A DNA stretch of 64,000 bases, from NCBI RefSeq assembly GCF_000316115.1, contig NZ_JH993797.1:2094486-2158485 (forward strand), read 5' to 3'. Both the position numbers and the translations under genes were made by a program. The notes beneath the pieces are model-generated. The model did no database searches and was not told the origin of the DNA. It saw only the letters and a program-made list of their open reading frames with translations. The stretch is from Leptolyngbya sp. PCC 7375 (GTDB lineage Bacteria > Cyanobacteriota > Cyanobacteriia > Phormidesmidales > Phormidesmidaceae). Below, in pieces: positions 36,730 to 44,544 of the stretch (the first letter of the stretch is position 1; each line of letters opens with the position of its first letter).

Positions 36730-38982
36730 ATGGCAAATGAGCATCAATGGCACACCAGTTATTGGGTGCGTATCGGCTGTCTGGCCGTCTGTTTCTTTCT
36801 CGCCGCCCAGCTATCCACCAAAGCGCTGAATATAGAAGCGACGGCTTCGCCCCTGTGGCCACCGGCTGGCATTGCCCTCGCTGCTCTGTTAATAAATGGC
36901 CAAAGCCTCTGGGTTGGCGTTGCCTTAGGTGCATTTTGGGCCTCGCTCGCTGATCAAGCACCCTGGGGCATGTCCCTGATACTCTGCTTTGGCAGTGCTC
37001 TGCAGGCGGTGGTGGGTAGTTATTGCTTACGCCGTCGATGGGAGAAAAGTTTGCAGCTATACGACTGGCAGCTGGATGATCTACTAACCTTTATCGGCTT
37101 TGGGGTATTGCTCACCCCTATTATTAATGCGGTATATAGCACTATTGTGGGCTATGGGTTTGGCGCAGTAACAGGGCAAGAGCTGGTCCAAAATGCTATC
37201 GTCATCTGGCTCGGAGATGGCATGGGTATTTTGGTGCTGACACCACTATTGTTAGCGATCGCAGCGGGTCGACAACGGCAGATGACCCTCCGCATTGGCT
37301 CCCGTTGGGAGTTAGGCCTTTGTTTAGGATTGCTAGTGGCCGTCAGTGCCATGGTGTTTGGGGCACATACGGATAGTGCGATCGCAAAATACCCCTTAGA
37401 ATACCTCCCCTTCCCCTTTGTAGTTTGGTCTGCCCTGCGATTGGGGTTGCGCGGAACTACCCTGGCCAGCTTCCTGGTGTCAGTCATTGCCGTGACAGGG
37501 GCCGTGCACCGTGGTGGGCCGTTTATTACGAAAGCGGACGGCAACCTGGAGGAAGCAATATTGCTACTCCAGACCTATGCGGCTGTGATTACCCTGACGG
37601 CGTTGGTGTTGTCGGTGGTTGTGACAGAACGTCAGCAAAGTCGAGCAAAGTTAGCCCGGAGTGAAGCAAGCTTGGCTAACGCCCAGCGCATTGCTCAGCT
37701 AGGTAACTGGGATTGGAGCATCAGTCTGAATGAAAAAGCGCTTGATAAAACTATCAATGCTGTGGTGACAAAAACGGGAGAAAATACGCTGTCGCCTCAA
37801 AATAATTCTCTCATTTGGTCCAATGAGCTATATAACCTTTTGGGTTACCCTATTGGTTCGGTCCCACCCAGTCAATCGTTATTTCTAGAACGGGTACACC
37901 CAGAGGACCAGCGGCGGGTGGGGTTAGCTTGGAATGTAGCACGGACCCATCAAAAACCCTACCGTTTAGACTATCGGCTGATTTTACCCGATGGTACAGA
38001 GCGTACGGTGAATGAGCATGTTCATATCGAAACCGATCGGATTACGGGGACAGTACAGGACATCACTGAGCGTAAGCGGGCAGAGGCCGCACTACGAGAA
38101 ACAGAGACGGTGCGGGCTACTATGTATCGTTATTTGAGTCAGGATCTGGCTGAACAACTGCTAGATAACAATAACACCACCTTAGGCGGCGCGCGCCAGT
38201 TTGTATCGATTTTATTTGCTGATATTCGCAGCTATACTGCACTGACTGAGCGGCTTGCCCCTGAAGAGATTGTTGTTCTCCTTAATCGTTACTTTGAGAC
38301 CATGGTGGATGTAATCTTTGCCCACCGAGGTACCCTAGACAAATTTATTGGTGATGCCATTATGGCGGTATTTGGCTCACCACTTCCCCAAGAAGATCAC
38401 GCCCAGCGGGCAGTTGCCACCGCCTTAGGTATGCAACAACAACTGACGGTTTTTAATCAACAACAACAGCTACAGGGCTTACCCACTTTGCAAATTGGCA
38501 TTGGCATTAATTCCGATGATGTCATTACGGGCAATATCGGTTCCAGTAAACGTATGGAGTTTACGGCCATTGGTGATGGTGTGAATCTCACCTCTCGCAT
38601 TGAGAGTGCTACCAAGTTTTATGGTTGCCCCATTATCATTAGCGAAAATACCTATGAGCTATGCAAGGAGACAGTCTGGGTGAGAAAGTTGGATTATGTG
38701 TGCGTACGTGGTAAACGGCAGCCGGTGCACTTGTATGAAGTGTTGGGATTGCGATCGCAACCCCTAAACTCTACTCAACAAGAACACATTGCTCTCTACG
38801 AAGAAGGCCGAATGCTTTACGAGCAGCGTGAGTTTGATCTTGCCATTGAAACCTTTATGACGTTGCTCCGTAAAACACCTGAGGATCAAGCGACACGTAT
38901 TTATTTAGAACGTTGTCAGCAGTTTCAGAAACATCCGCCTAAAAAGAGTTGGAATGGTTCCTGGCAATTACAGGAGAAATAA
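36730..38982 (+). CDS. Membrane adenylate cyclase: MASE1-PAS-class III cyclase domain
   Basis: The order is: a MASE1 membrane sensor domain (about residues 10-295, eight hydrophobic segments, LWPPAGIALAALLINGQ); a PAS fold (about 310-440) ending in VQDITERKRAEAALRE; and a class III cyclase homology domain (about 485-660). The two metal-binding aspartates are D498 (FADIRSY) and D542 (FIGDAIMAVFG). The substrate-selecting pair is K538 and T612, which favours ATP over GTP, so the product should be cAMP. A short TPR-like tail follows (EEGRMLYEQREFDLAIETF). A cNMP-binding protein gene lies 5 kb away. Confidence 0.92.
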   Translation: MANEHQWHTSYWVRIGCLAVCFFLAAQLSTKALNIEATASPLWPPAGIALAALLINGQSLWVGVALGAFWASLADQAPWGMSLILCFGSALQAVVGSYCLRRRWEKSLQLYDWQLDDLLTFIGFGVLLTPIINAVYSTIVGYGFGAVTGQELVQNAIVIWLGDGMGILVLTPLLLAIAAGRQRQMTLRIGSRWELGLCLGLLVAVSAMVFGAHTDSAIAKYPLEYLPFPFVVWSALRLGLRGTTLASFLVSVIAVTGAVHRGGPFITKADGNLEEAILLLQTYAAVITLTALVLSVVVTERQQSRAKLARSEASLANAQRIAQLGNWDWSISLNEKALDKTINAVVTKTGENTLSPQNNSLIWSNELYNLLGYPIGSVPPSQSLFLERVHPEDQRRVGLAWNVARTHQKPYRLDYRLILPDGTERTVNEHVHIETDRITGTVQDITERKRAEAALRETETVRATMYRYLSQDLAEQLLDNNNTTLGGARQFVSILFADIRSYTALTERLAPEEIVVLLNRYFETMVDVIFAHRGTLDKFIGDAIMAVFGSPLPQEDHAQRAVATALGMQQQLTVFNQQQQLQGLPTLQIGIGINSDDVITGNIGSSKRMEFTAIGDGVNLTSRIESATKFYGCPIIISENTYELCKETVWVRKLDYVCVRGKRQPVHLYEVLGLRSQPLNSTQQEHIALYEEGRMLYEQREFDLAIETFMTLLRKTPEDQATRIYLERCQQFQKHPPKKSWNGSWQLQEK

Positions 38983-39070
38983 ATACGACTATAGATATGC
39001 CAGGCCTCCATCAGAGTCGTCCTTGTGAATAGACATTCGCTATAATTAATGCTGATGCAGAGGTTAGGTG

Positions 39071-39310
39071 ATGTTTCCCGTATGGATTTTTTTAGCGATC
39101 TTAGCAGCGTTAGGTTTCGTCATGTTCGTGAGCATTCGTTTATCTAATGAATCCCTTGCTCACGAGGGTCTATGCCCTGTGTGCAGTGGTGAAGGCGGGC
39201 CCTGTGAATATTGTAATGGCTATGGAATTATTGTCGATGCGACTAAAGCCCATTCGCGTCCACCTCAGGTGAGTGATAGTTCTCAAAAAACGCAGAAGAG
39301 CTTGAGATAA
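39071..39310 (+). CDS. Small single-span membrane protein with a CxxC zinc-knuckle-like motif
   Basis: The protein has 79 residues from the ATG at 39071; a GTG one codon earlier is possible. One membrane helix spans about residues 3-22, then a cysteine cluster CPVCSGEGGPCEYCNGYG resembles one DnaJ zinc repeat (CxxCxGxG). The tail is polar. It would place a zinc- or redox-active cysteine group next to the membrane. It starts 88 bp after the cyclase stop on the same strand, so co-transcription is possible. Function is unknown. Confidence 0.65.
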   Translation: MFPVWIFLAILAALGFVMFVSIRLSNESLAHEGLCPVCSGEGGPCEYCNGYGIIVDATKAHSRPPQVSDSSQKTQKSLR

Positions 39311-39545
39311 TCAAACAGAAATGATTGCTTTTGGAGGTTTATCTCCGATATTCAGCTTGACTTTATCGCTAAAGAACAATTTTGATTGATATTCAGTGAT
39401 TTTAGCCACACTGTTTAATCCTATGGATGGCCAATGGATTTAAGCTTGATAAAAAGTATATGCTTAAAGCAAATTCTTCATATAGAAAATATTTTTTTAA
39501 ACGGGCCGTGCAATCCTACAGCAACATGTGTGATGTAAGACTAAT

Positions 39546-39767
39546 GTGGTATTTACGACTACGTGCAATGTTGATGTTGTCGATGCACCTGGCATAGAGA
39601 TTAACCATGTCTACACCGTAAGTGACAATGGTATTGCTCTACGGATTGAAACCGCTGAAATAGCCCGTGGAAGACAGGTGGACTATGCACCTGAAGCGGA
39701 CGACTTTATTCGCGATGATGTGATGGCTGGGTTTTTCGAGATGGCGAAGCCATTGGCTGGCAAATAA
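39546..39767 (+). CDS. Possible small protein of unknown function
   Basis: The frame of 73 residues uses a GTG start at 39546; no ATG in frame precedes it before the upstream stop. The sequence (VDAPGIEINHVYTVSDNGIALRIETAE...) looks protein-like, balanced and acidic, and is followed by a good terminator at 39792. I do not recognise it. The ribosome-binding site is weak. Confidence 0.4.
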   Translation: MVFTTTCNVDVVDAPGIEINHVYTVSDNGIALRIETAEIARGRQVDYAPEADDFIRDDVMAGFFEMAKPLAGK

Positions 39768-39791
39768 CTGGAGAACCAGACAAAAAAAATT

Positions 39792-39827
39792 AAACAGGCA
39801 GGGGATTAAATGATCCCCTGCCTGTTT
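39792..39827. terminator. Bidirectional rho-independent terminator
   Basis: A 15-bp perfect stem, AAACAGGCAGGGGAT with ATCCCCTGCCTGTTT, has a six-base loop, with runs of A on the left and T on the right. It lies between the small ORF at 39546 and the convergent asparaginase gene. Confidence 0.92.
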
Positions 39828-39831
39828 GGAT

Positions 39832-40761
39832 TTAAGCCAACTTACATAGGGCTTCGCCGCCATGCTCAATCCAACCGTAAATCATGCCAGATGTTGAATG
39901 GCCTACGGCACAGTTGCCTGCTTGATCGATCACGATGACCCCCCCTAAACCCTGGACTTTTTTCACTAAGTAATCAATGCCAGCGGTGGCTGCAGCTTGG
40001 GCATCCAACTTTTGGAAGTAAACAAAATCCGCAATCATTTTGCACAGTACCGTTCGTTGAAACTGTTCTCCATAACCGGTGGCGGAAACAGCACAGGTGT
40101 CATTATCAGCAAAGACGCCAGCACCAACGATAGGGCTGTCCCCTACCCGCCCCCAGCGTTTGTTCACAATCCCTCCCGTAGACGTAGCGGCGGCTAGATT
40201 CCCGGCACTATCTCTGGCAACGGCCCCAACGGTGCCAAGTTTTTGGCTAGGTGTGGCGGCTTCATGGTCTAGCATCATGCCCCCTACCTTTTGAGCCTCA
40301 CGCCATTGACGAACGCGAGTCTCAATCACAAAATAATCATTGGCCATGCGGGGCAAACCGCAAAATTTAGCAAACTCACGGGCCCCTTTCCCAATCAGCA
40401 TAACGTGCTCACTTTTCTCTAACACCTGGCGCGCTAGGGCAGTTGGATTTTTGATTGAGGTGATGCCTGCAACGGCTCCTGCCTGGAAGGTTTTGCCATC
40501 CATAATGGCAGCGTCCATTTCTACCTCACCATATTCATTTAAAACAGAACCACGGCCTGCATTATAGAGTGGATCATCTTCTAACTGAGCAGCACAGTGT
40601 TCAACTGCATCTAGTGCACTGCCACCCGCTGTTAGAATACTGCGCCCACTTTCTAAAATGCTGCGAATACTTTCCATAAACTCTGTTTCATTTCCCTCAC
40701 GCTTTATCTGTTCTAAAGCTCCTGCACCACCATGGATAATGAGAGAGAATTGATCTGGCAT
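39832..40761 (-). CDS. iaaA: Isoaspartyl peptidase / plant-type L-asparaginase (Ntn hydrolase)
   Basis: This 309-residue precursor cleaves itself before T177 in the motif KLGTVGAVARDSAGN, which makes the alpha and beta subunits. The family N-terminal HGGAGA (residues 10-15), NAGRGSVL and the product-binding STGG block are all present. The enzyme removes isoaspartyl residues from dipeptides and can hydrolyse asparagine. In cyanobacteria this class also handles beta-aspartyl-arginine from cyanophycin breakdown, which is a plausible role here but not shown. No cyanophycin genes are in the window. Confidence 0.93.
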   Translation of the reverse strand: MPDQFSLIIHGGAGALEQIKREGNETEFMESIRSILESGRSILTAGGSALDAVEHCAAQLEDDPLYNAGRGSVLNEYGEVEMDAAIMDGKTFQAGAVAGITSIKNPTALARQVLEKSEHVMLIGKGAREFAKFCGLPRMANDYFVIETRVRQWREAQKVGGMMLDHEAATPSQKLGTVGAVARDSAGNLAAATSTGGIVNKRWGRVGDSPIVGAGVFADNDTCAVSATGYGEQFQRTVLCKMIADFVYFQKLDAQAAATAGIDYLVKKVQGLGGVIVIDQAGNCAVGHSTSGMIYGWIEHGGEALCKLA

Positions 40762-40898
40762 AGCTTAATAAAATTTCAAATAACTGGAACCCACTGTTAT
40801 CTCACGCACTCAGTCATTAGCGCATTAGATTTGGTTACTTTGGCTACAGAAGTATCGCATAATGTAGTGGCTGAAGTCAGCATATCTAATTGCTAATC

Positions 40899-41195
40899 AT
40901 GAATTTGCTCCAAGACTTGAGAGTGAGTGGGTTACCCGTATTAGAGCAATCCACATTAGATTTGGAAATAGCAGAGCTGGAGAGCTTGCGCATTAGGACA
41001 GAGTTAATGCTGGTGCTGCGGCTATATATTCAGGAACGACATTGGACATTGGATGAGGCAGCCCAAGCTTTTCGGCAGTCTTCTCCTCGTATGCAAAATC
41101 TGATCAATGGCGAAATTAGTCGGTTTTCAGTGGAAGATTTGATTCAGCTTCTGACTAGAGCCGGTTTAACTGTGCAGATGTCAGTTCAAACTTAA
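40899..41195 (+). CDS. XRE/HTH_37-type helix-turn-helix protein, antitoxin-like
   Basis: The protein has 98 residues from the ATG at 40899 (a TTG three codons upstream also exists). The helix-turn-helix is at about residues 48-78: WTLDEAAQAFRQSSPRMQNLINGEISRFSVEDLIQLLTRAG, the layout of HigA-type antitoxins (PF13744). It normally pairs with a HigB-like toxin directly upstream or downstream. Neither neighbour is a toxin: the asparaginase gene is divergent and 600 bp without genes follow. It is either an orphan antitoxin or a small regulator. Confidence 0.68.
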   Translation: MNLLQDLRVSGLPVLEQSTLDLEIAELESLRIRTELMLVLRLYIQERHWTLDEAAQAFRQSSPRMQNLINGEISRFSVEDLIQLLTRAGLTVQMSVQT

Positions 41196-41797
41196 TTGCT
41201 CCAACATAAGTGGCAATTAGGTCGCTTAACTGCTTCTACAGTCAGCAGTAGTTAGATCAGGTTTCATTATTTTTTATTCTCTCCTGGCATTAAGAAGCCA
41301 GGGGAATATTTTGTATATTTTTAAATCTTACTAAAGGGTTAAATTTGATTTTGATCTTGGAAATCATTTGCTCGGAGAATATACAATAGTTTTCTAAACA
41401 AAACAGAGTATTGATTTACAGTTTTTCTGTTCTCATGTCATGAAAGCAAGATATTTTAAGGGCAAAAATATTCTGTTTTTTAGAGTGGGAGAAAAGAGCT
41501 TTAATTGGCTGATAATCGTGTCTTAATTGAGATTTTTGCTGAATAAGTTGAGTCTGAGAAACTGGTAGGAGTGCCTGTGTGCAATCGAGGCTTGTGCTTT
41601 GGAGATATTGATATCTCCAATTAATTTAAGATTTTACTATTGCATTAGTGATGCAGGATACTTCATGCTGATCTGTGGTTGGAGGTCGTGTTCTGAGTCG
41701 GTTTGTCTCTCAGACACTAGAAACATAGAGCAAGCGGGCAATCTTCGCGGTCTTACGTTAGTTATTTAGGTTCACTATCGCTCTGAGAATTTTAACA
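41196..41797. other. AT-rich non-coding region (about 600 bp)
   Basis: It contains a terminator-like hairpin at 41278-41306 soon after the HTH gene. The rest is AT-rich with no credible ORF and must contain the promoter of the ATP-grasp gene. Confidence 0.55.
41278..41306 (+). terminator. Hairpin downstream of the HTH gene
   Basis: The stem TTCTCCTGGC/GCCAGGGGAA (one mismatch) is followed by ATATTTTGTATATTTTT. Confidence 0.7.
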
Positions 41798-42931
41798 ATG
41801 AAGATCTTTAACCATGACATTATGATGAGTACCCTGGACGTCAATCGGGGGGTTCATCTTTTTTCAGGAAGAGCTTTAGGCTTAAGCTCTCCAGGGGATA
41901 AAGTCCAGTTACATCCAGATTTGATGGCTGATTGGCCAATGTTGAGAGAACACTATGCGCGCATTGGGTTAGAGCATAGTCACGATATTATTTGGGATGT
42001 TGCTTTTGAAGAGCTGGCTCAACAGTCTCCTGATGAAATCTCGGTCTATTTCTTTGGCCATGCGTTTGAATATGATTCTTCTGATCATAATCAGGGTTAT
42101 GCCAGGCTCCTAAGGCGGTTAGATGGTGACTGGTACAAAGTTGTTGAATACATGAATTCTAAGAATAACTTTGTCGCATTGGCTCATCAACTCGGTGTTC
42201 CTGTTCCCCAGACTGAGTGTTTTGAAAGTCGCACGCAATTAGGAAATCTTGAAGCTTTTTCCTATCCTTGCTATGTAAAGCGAGCTGTCTCGGATCATGG
42301 TGTGGGTATTTTTCGATGTGAGAATTCTGCGGATCTGCTAGATGCTGTAGAACAGTTTCCGAAAGACAAGCCTTTTCAAGTCCAGGTGGAGATCCAGGCC
42401 TCTGCTTTTCTCAATCTGCAATATCGGGTGACATCGGAGGGATTAACGCGTGCTCTGGTGTCTGAGCAAATCTTAGACGGTTGTGTGCATGGCGGTAATC
42501 GTTATCCAACATTGCATCAGCCATGGCATATTACAGATCCCATGGCTCAATGGATGTTCGAACAGGGGATGAGGGGGACCTTTGGGTTTGATGTGGCGGT
42601 TGTGGATTCTCCAACAGGGCCATTATATTTAGCGATTGAATGCAACCCTCGATATAACGGTTCCTCGTATCCCACTGAGATTGCTGCTCGGTTGAATGTA
42701 CCAAGTTGGTGTAGTGAAACCTTGCATACTGACTGTCGACAACTGGCGGACTTGAGTTTAGATGGCCTAGAATTTGACCCAATCACTAAAACAGGTGTTG
42801 TGTTAGTTAATTGGGGGACTATTCAGGCGGGTAAGGTGACTGTATTATTGGCAGGTTCCCCTGTGCAACAGATGGAGTTAAGTCAACAAATACGGCATCA
42901 GTGGAGTCGTCAGCCAGTTGCTGTTAGCTAA
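41798..42931 (+). CDS. ATP-grasp-fold enzyme of unknown substrate
   Basis: This 377-residue soluble protein contains an ATP-grasp-like core. Near residue 123 is SKNNFVALAHQLGVPVPQTE (the N-terminal subdomain preceding nucleotide binding). YPCYVKRAVSDHGVGIF follows with the ATP-binding lysine, then FQVQVEI and near residue 285 the metal-binding motif AIECNPRYNGSSYP. Family members join a carboxylate to an amine, thiol or other nucleophile. The N-terminal 110 residues match nothing I know, and no partner genes (peptide, carrier or transporter) are adjacent. It is a single gene flanked by 600 bp upstream and a terminator hairpin downstream. The last codons are part of a 26-bp duplication. Confidence 0.75.
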   Translation: MKIFNHDIMMSTLDVNRGVHLFSGRALGLSSPGDKVQLHPDLMADWPMLREHYARIGLEHSHDIIWDVAFEELAQQSPDEISVYFFGHAFEYDSSDHNQGYARLLRRLDGDWYKVVEYMNSKNNFVALAHQLGVPVPQTECFESRTQLGNLEAFSYPCYVKRAVSDHGVGIFRCENSADLLDAVEQFPKDKPFQVQVEIQASAFLNLQYRVTSEGLTRALVSEQILDGCVHGGNRYPTLHQPWHITDPMAQWMFEQGMRGTFGFDVAVVDSPTGPLYLAIECNPRYNGSSYPTEIAARLNVPSWCSETLHTDCRQLADLSLDGLEFDPITKTGVVLVNWGTIQAGKVTVLLAGSPVQQMELSQQIRHQWSRQPVAVS

Positions 42932-42956
42932 GTCGTCAGCCAGTTGCTGTTAGCTA
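42905..42956 (+). repeat. Exact 26-bp tandem duplication across the ATP-grasp stop codon
   Basis: AGTCGTCAGCCAGTTGCTGT and the six bases TAGCTA occur twice in direct succession (42905-42930 and 42931-42956). The stop codon TAA (42929-42931) spans the junction, so the second copy is untranslated. Confidence 0.95.
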
Positions 42957-42970
42957 AAGAGTTAAAAACG

Positions 42971-43030
42971 ATGATGCAACATTCATGGGTGCTAGACTCC
43001 CTAACGTTGGAGCAGTGAATGTTGCATTAT
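42971..43030 (+). terminator. Long hairpin, probable terminator
   Basis: The 15-bp arms ATGATGCAACATTCA and TGAATGTTGCATTAT (one mismatch) enclose a 30-bp loop, which itself can pair (CTCC/GGAG). It lies between the ATP-grasp gene and the convergent TVP38 gene. Confidence 0.72.
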
Positions 43031-43087
43031 TCTTCCATGGGACTGATTATGTGATTTAGTCTTTGACTATGGTTGGGGGGGGAAGCA

Positions 43088-43726
43088 TTAGCTTATGGGC
43101 TGCTTGCGCTGTAGGAAGCCGGTTAAAAGTGCTAAGGCAAAGGCTCCTAAAACTGCAAAGACCAACAGTAATCTTCCTTGCTCTAACACGCCTGCCCCAA
43201 GTGCGACGATGGGAGGGTTCGAAATGGCAATGCTCAGGATAAGGGCTGGAATAAATCGTAACCAGGGTGCTTTTGTGAGGCCAACACTATAGGCAACAAA
43301 GTCAAAAAAACCTGTCATTAGAAAGGCTGTCATTAAGAAGAAGTTGCGTTCTAGGTGCCTTTGACTGAGGTTATCAACGCGGCTGATGAATCTTTCGCCT
43401 ATCAGGCGTTGCACAAAGCTACGACCAAATTGCTTTGATAAAAAGAAACTCAAGCTGCAAGAGCAGAGATCGGCTAGACAGATCACCAAAAGCCCCTGGG
43501 AAAAACCTAATAGGCCCCCTGCCAATACAGAGTAAGCGGTGCCTGGCAAAGCGGGAATAACAACACTGGTAAACCTGAGGAAAAATAGGGCTAATGGTGC
43601 CCAAACGCCAAAGGTTTCAACGTTGTCTCGTAGCTGACTAACGCCATAGCGTTGAATGATCCAAATAACTGCAATGGTTGCGATCGCAATTACCACCAGT
43701 TTTAGCCACTTTTTTATCTTATTCAT
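43088..43726 (-). CDS. TVP38/TMEM64-family (VTT domain) membrane protein
   Basis: This 212-residue membrane protein has five to six hydrophobic segments. The VTT domain signature is visible: FTSVVIPALPGTAYSVLAGGLLGF, then LCSCSLSFFLSKQFGRSF, and FDFVAYSVGLTKAPWLRF. The family belongs to the DedA superfamily, with proposed roles in lipid scrambling. The start is the ATG at 43726. It lies 15 bp downstream of the cNMP-binding protein stop, on the same strand, so the two are probably co-transcribed, with the translocase/HEAT gene further upstream. Confidence 0.88.
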   Translation of the reverse strand: MNKIKKWLKLVVIAIATIAVIWIIQRYGVSQLRDNVETFGVWAPLALFFLRFTSVVIPALPGTAYSVLAGGLLGFSQGLLVICLADLCSCSLSFFLSKQFGRSFVQRLIGERFISRVDNLSQRHLERNFFLMTAFLMTGFFDFVAYSVGLTKAPWLRFIPALILSIAISNPPIVALGAGVLEQGRLLLVFAVLGAFALALLTGFLQRKQPIS

Positions 43727-43741
43727 GGTTTAGCGGGGTGA

Positions 43742-44341
43742 CTAATAGGGCCATGGGTTTTCATATCGAGTGGTTTTTGGTGTCTGACGCACTTTTCTCT
43801 GCCGAGTTTTGGCAGGACTCTGGGACTTGCTATTGCCGTTGCTAGCATTAGGACTGGGGACTTCTTGCAGCGCATCCTGAAGGATGGGTGAGATTTTTGT
43901 GGGTTGACTGGCTTGTTTTTGATTACGCTCCTTATTAATCTCGCGAATGCGCCGCGACAGGAGCTTAATAATGTTGACAGCGATGCCGGGGGTTTCGTCG
44001 ATGGCTTCGTATAGCTGCTGCTGAGTCAGAACCAGACAATCGCAGGCATTAATGGTGGTCACTGAGGCGGAGCGTGGTTCAGCATCAAACAGGGACATTT
44101 CACCAAAACACGTCCCCTTCTCTAGGGTGGTTAGGTTTTGCGATCGCAAATGTACCCGTACTTGTCCTGAGACCACGATATAAAGAGAACGGCCCTCTTC
44201 ACCTTCCTTAAAAATTCTGTGATTTGCAGGGAAAGACAGTTCATCCATGATGGATGCTAATCGCACTAGAAAGTCGTCCCGCAGTTCTTTAAAGATGGGG
44301 ACACCCCGCACGAATAGTAAACGATCAACGCTGGTGAGCAT
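43742..44341 (-). CDS. Cyclic-nucleotide-binding domain protein
   Basis: Residues 15-135 form one cNMP-binding domain. The phosphate-binding cassette region reads FGEMSLFDAEPRSASVTT, with the E and R that contact the ribose and phosphate, preceded by GEEGRSLYIVVSGQVRVHL. The C-terminal 60 residues are basic and disordered (KTRQRKVRQTPKTT), with no helix-turn-helix, so it is unlikely to be a CRP-type regulator. The gene lies 204 bp downstream of the translocase/HEAT gene on the same strand. In many bacteria this domain is fused to the end of that transporter. Confidence 0.9.
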   Translation of the reverse strand: MLTSVDRLLFVRGVPIFKELRDDFLVRLASIMDELSFPANHRIFKEGEEGRSLYIVVSGQVRVHLRSQNLTTLEKGTCFGEMSLFDAEPRSASVTTINACDCLVLTQQQLYEAIDETPGIAVNIIKLLSRRIREINKERNQKQASQPTKISPILQDALQEVPSPNASNGNSKSQSPAKTRQRKVRQTPKTTRYENPWPY

Positions 44342-44544
44342 GGTGAACTTGGTTTTAGATATGCTATTTGGTCAAAACCACACAGTGAGCACAGTTGAGC
44401 CATGGAGGGCCGCTCAGTTATGGCAGTGTAACCCTCGGAGGCAGCCGATGCAATACAGGGCAGTACATTGACTGCATATATTACCCAAACCGACATCTGC
44501 TTAACCCTGAACATACCCAAATCCCACCGCCTCAAACTGTGTAT

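Noticed and set aside
43205..43225. T-loop-like GGTTCGAAAT as a tRNA
   Set aside because: It lies within the TVP38 coding region, and no acceptor or anticodon stem can be formed around it.
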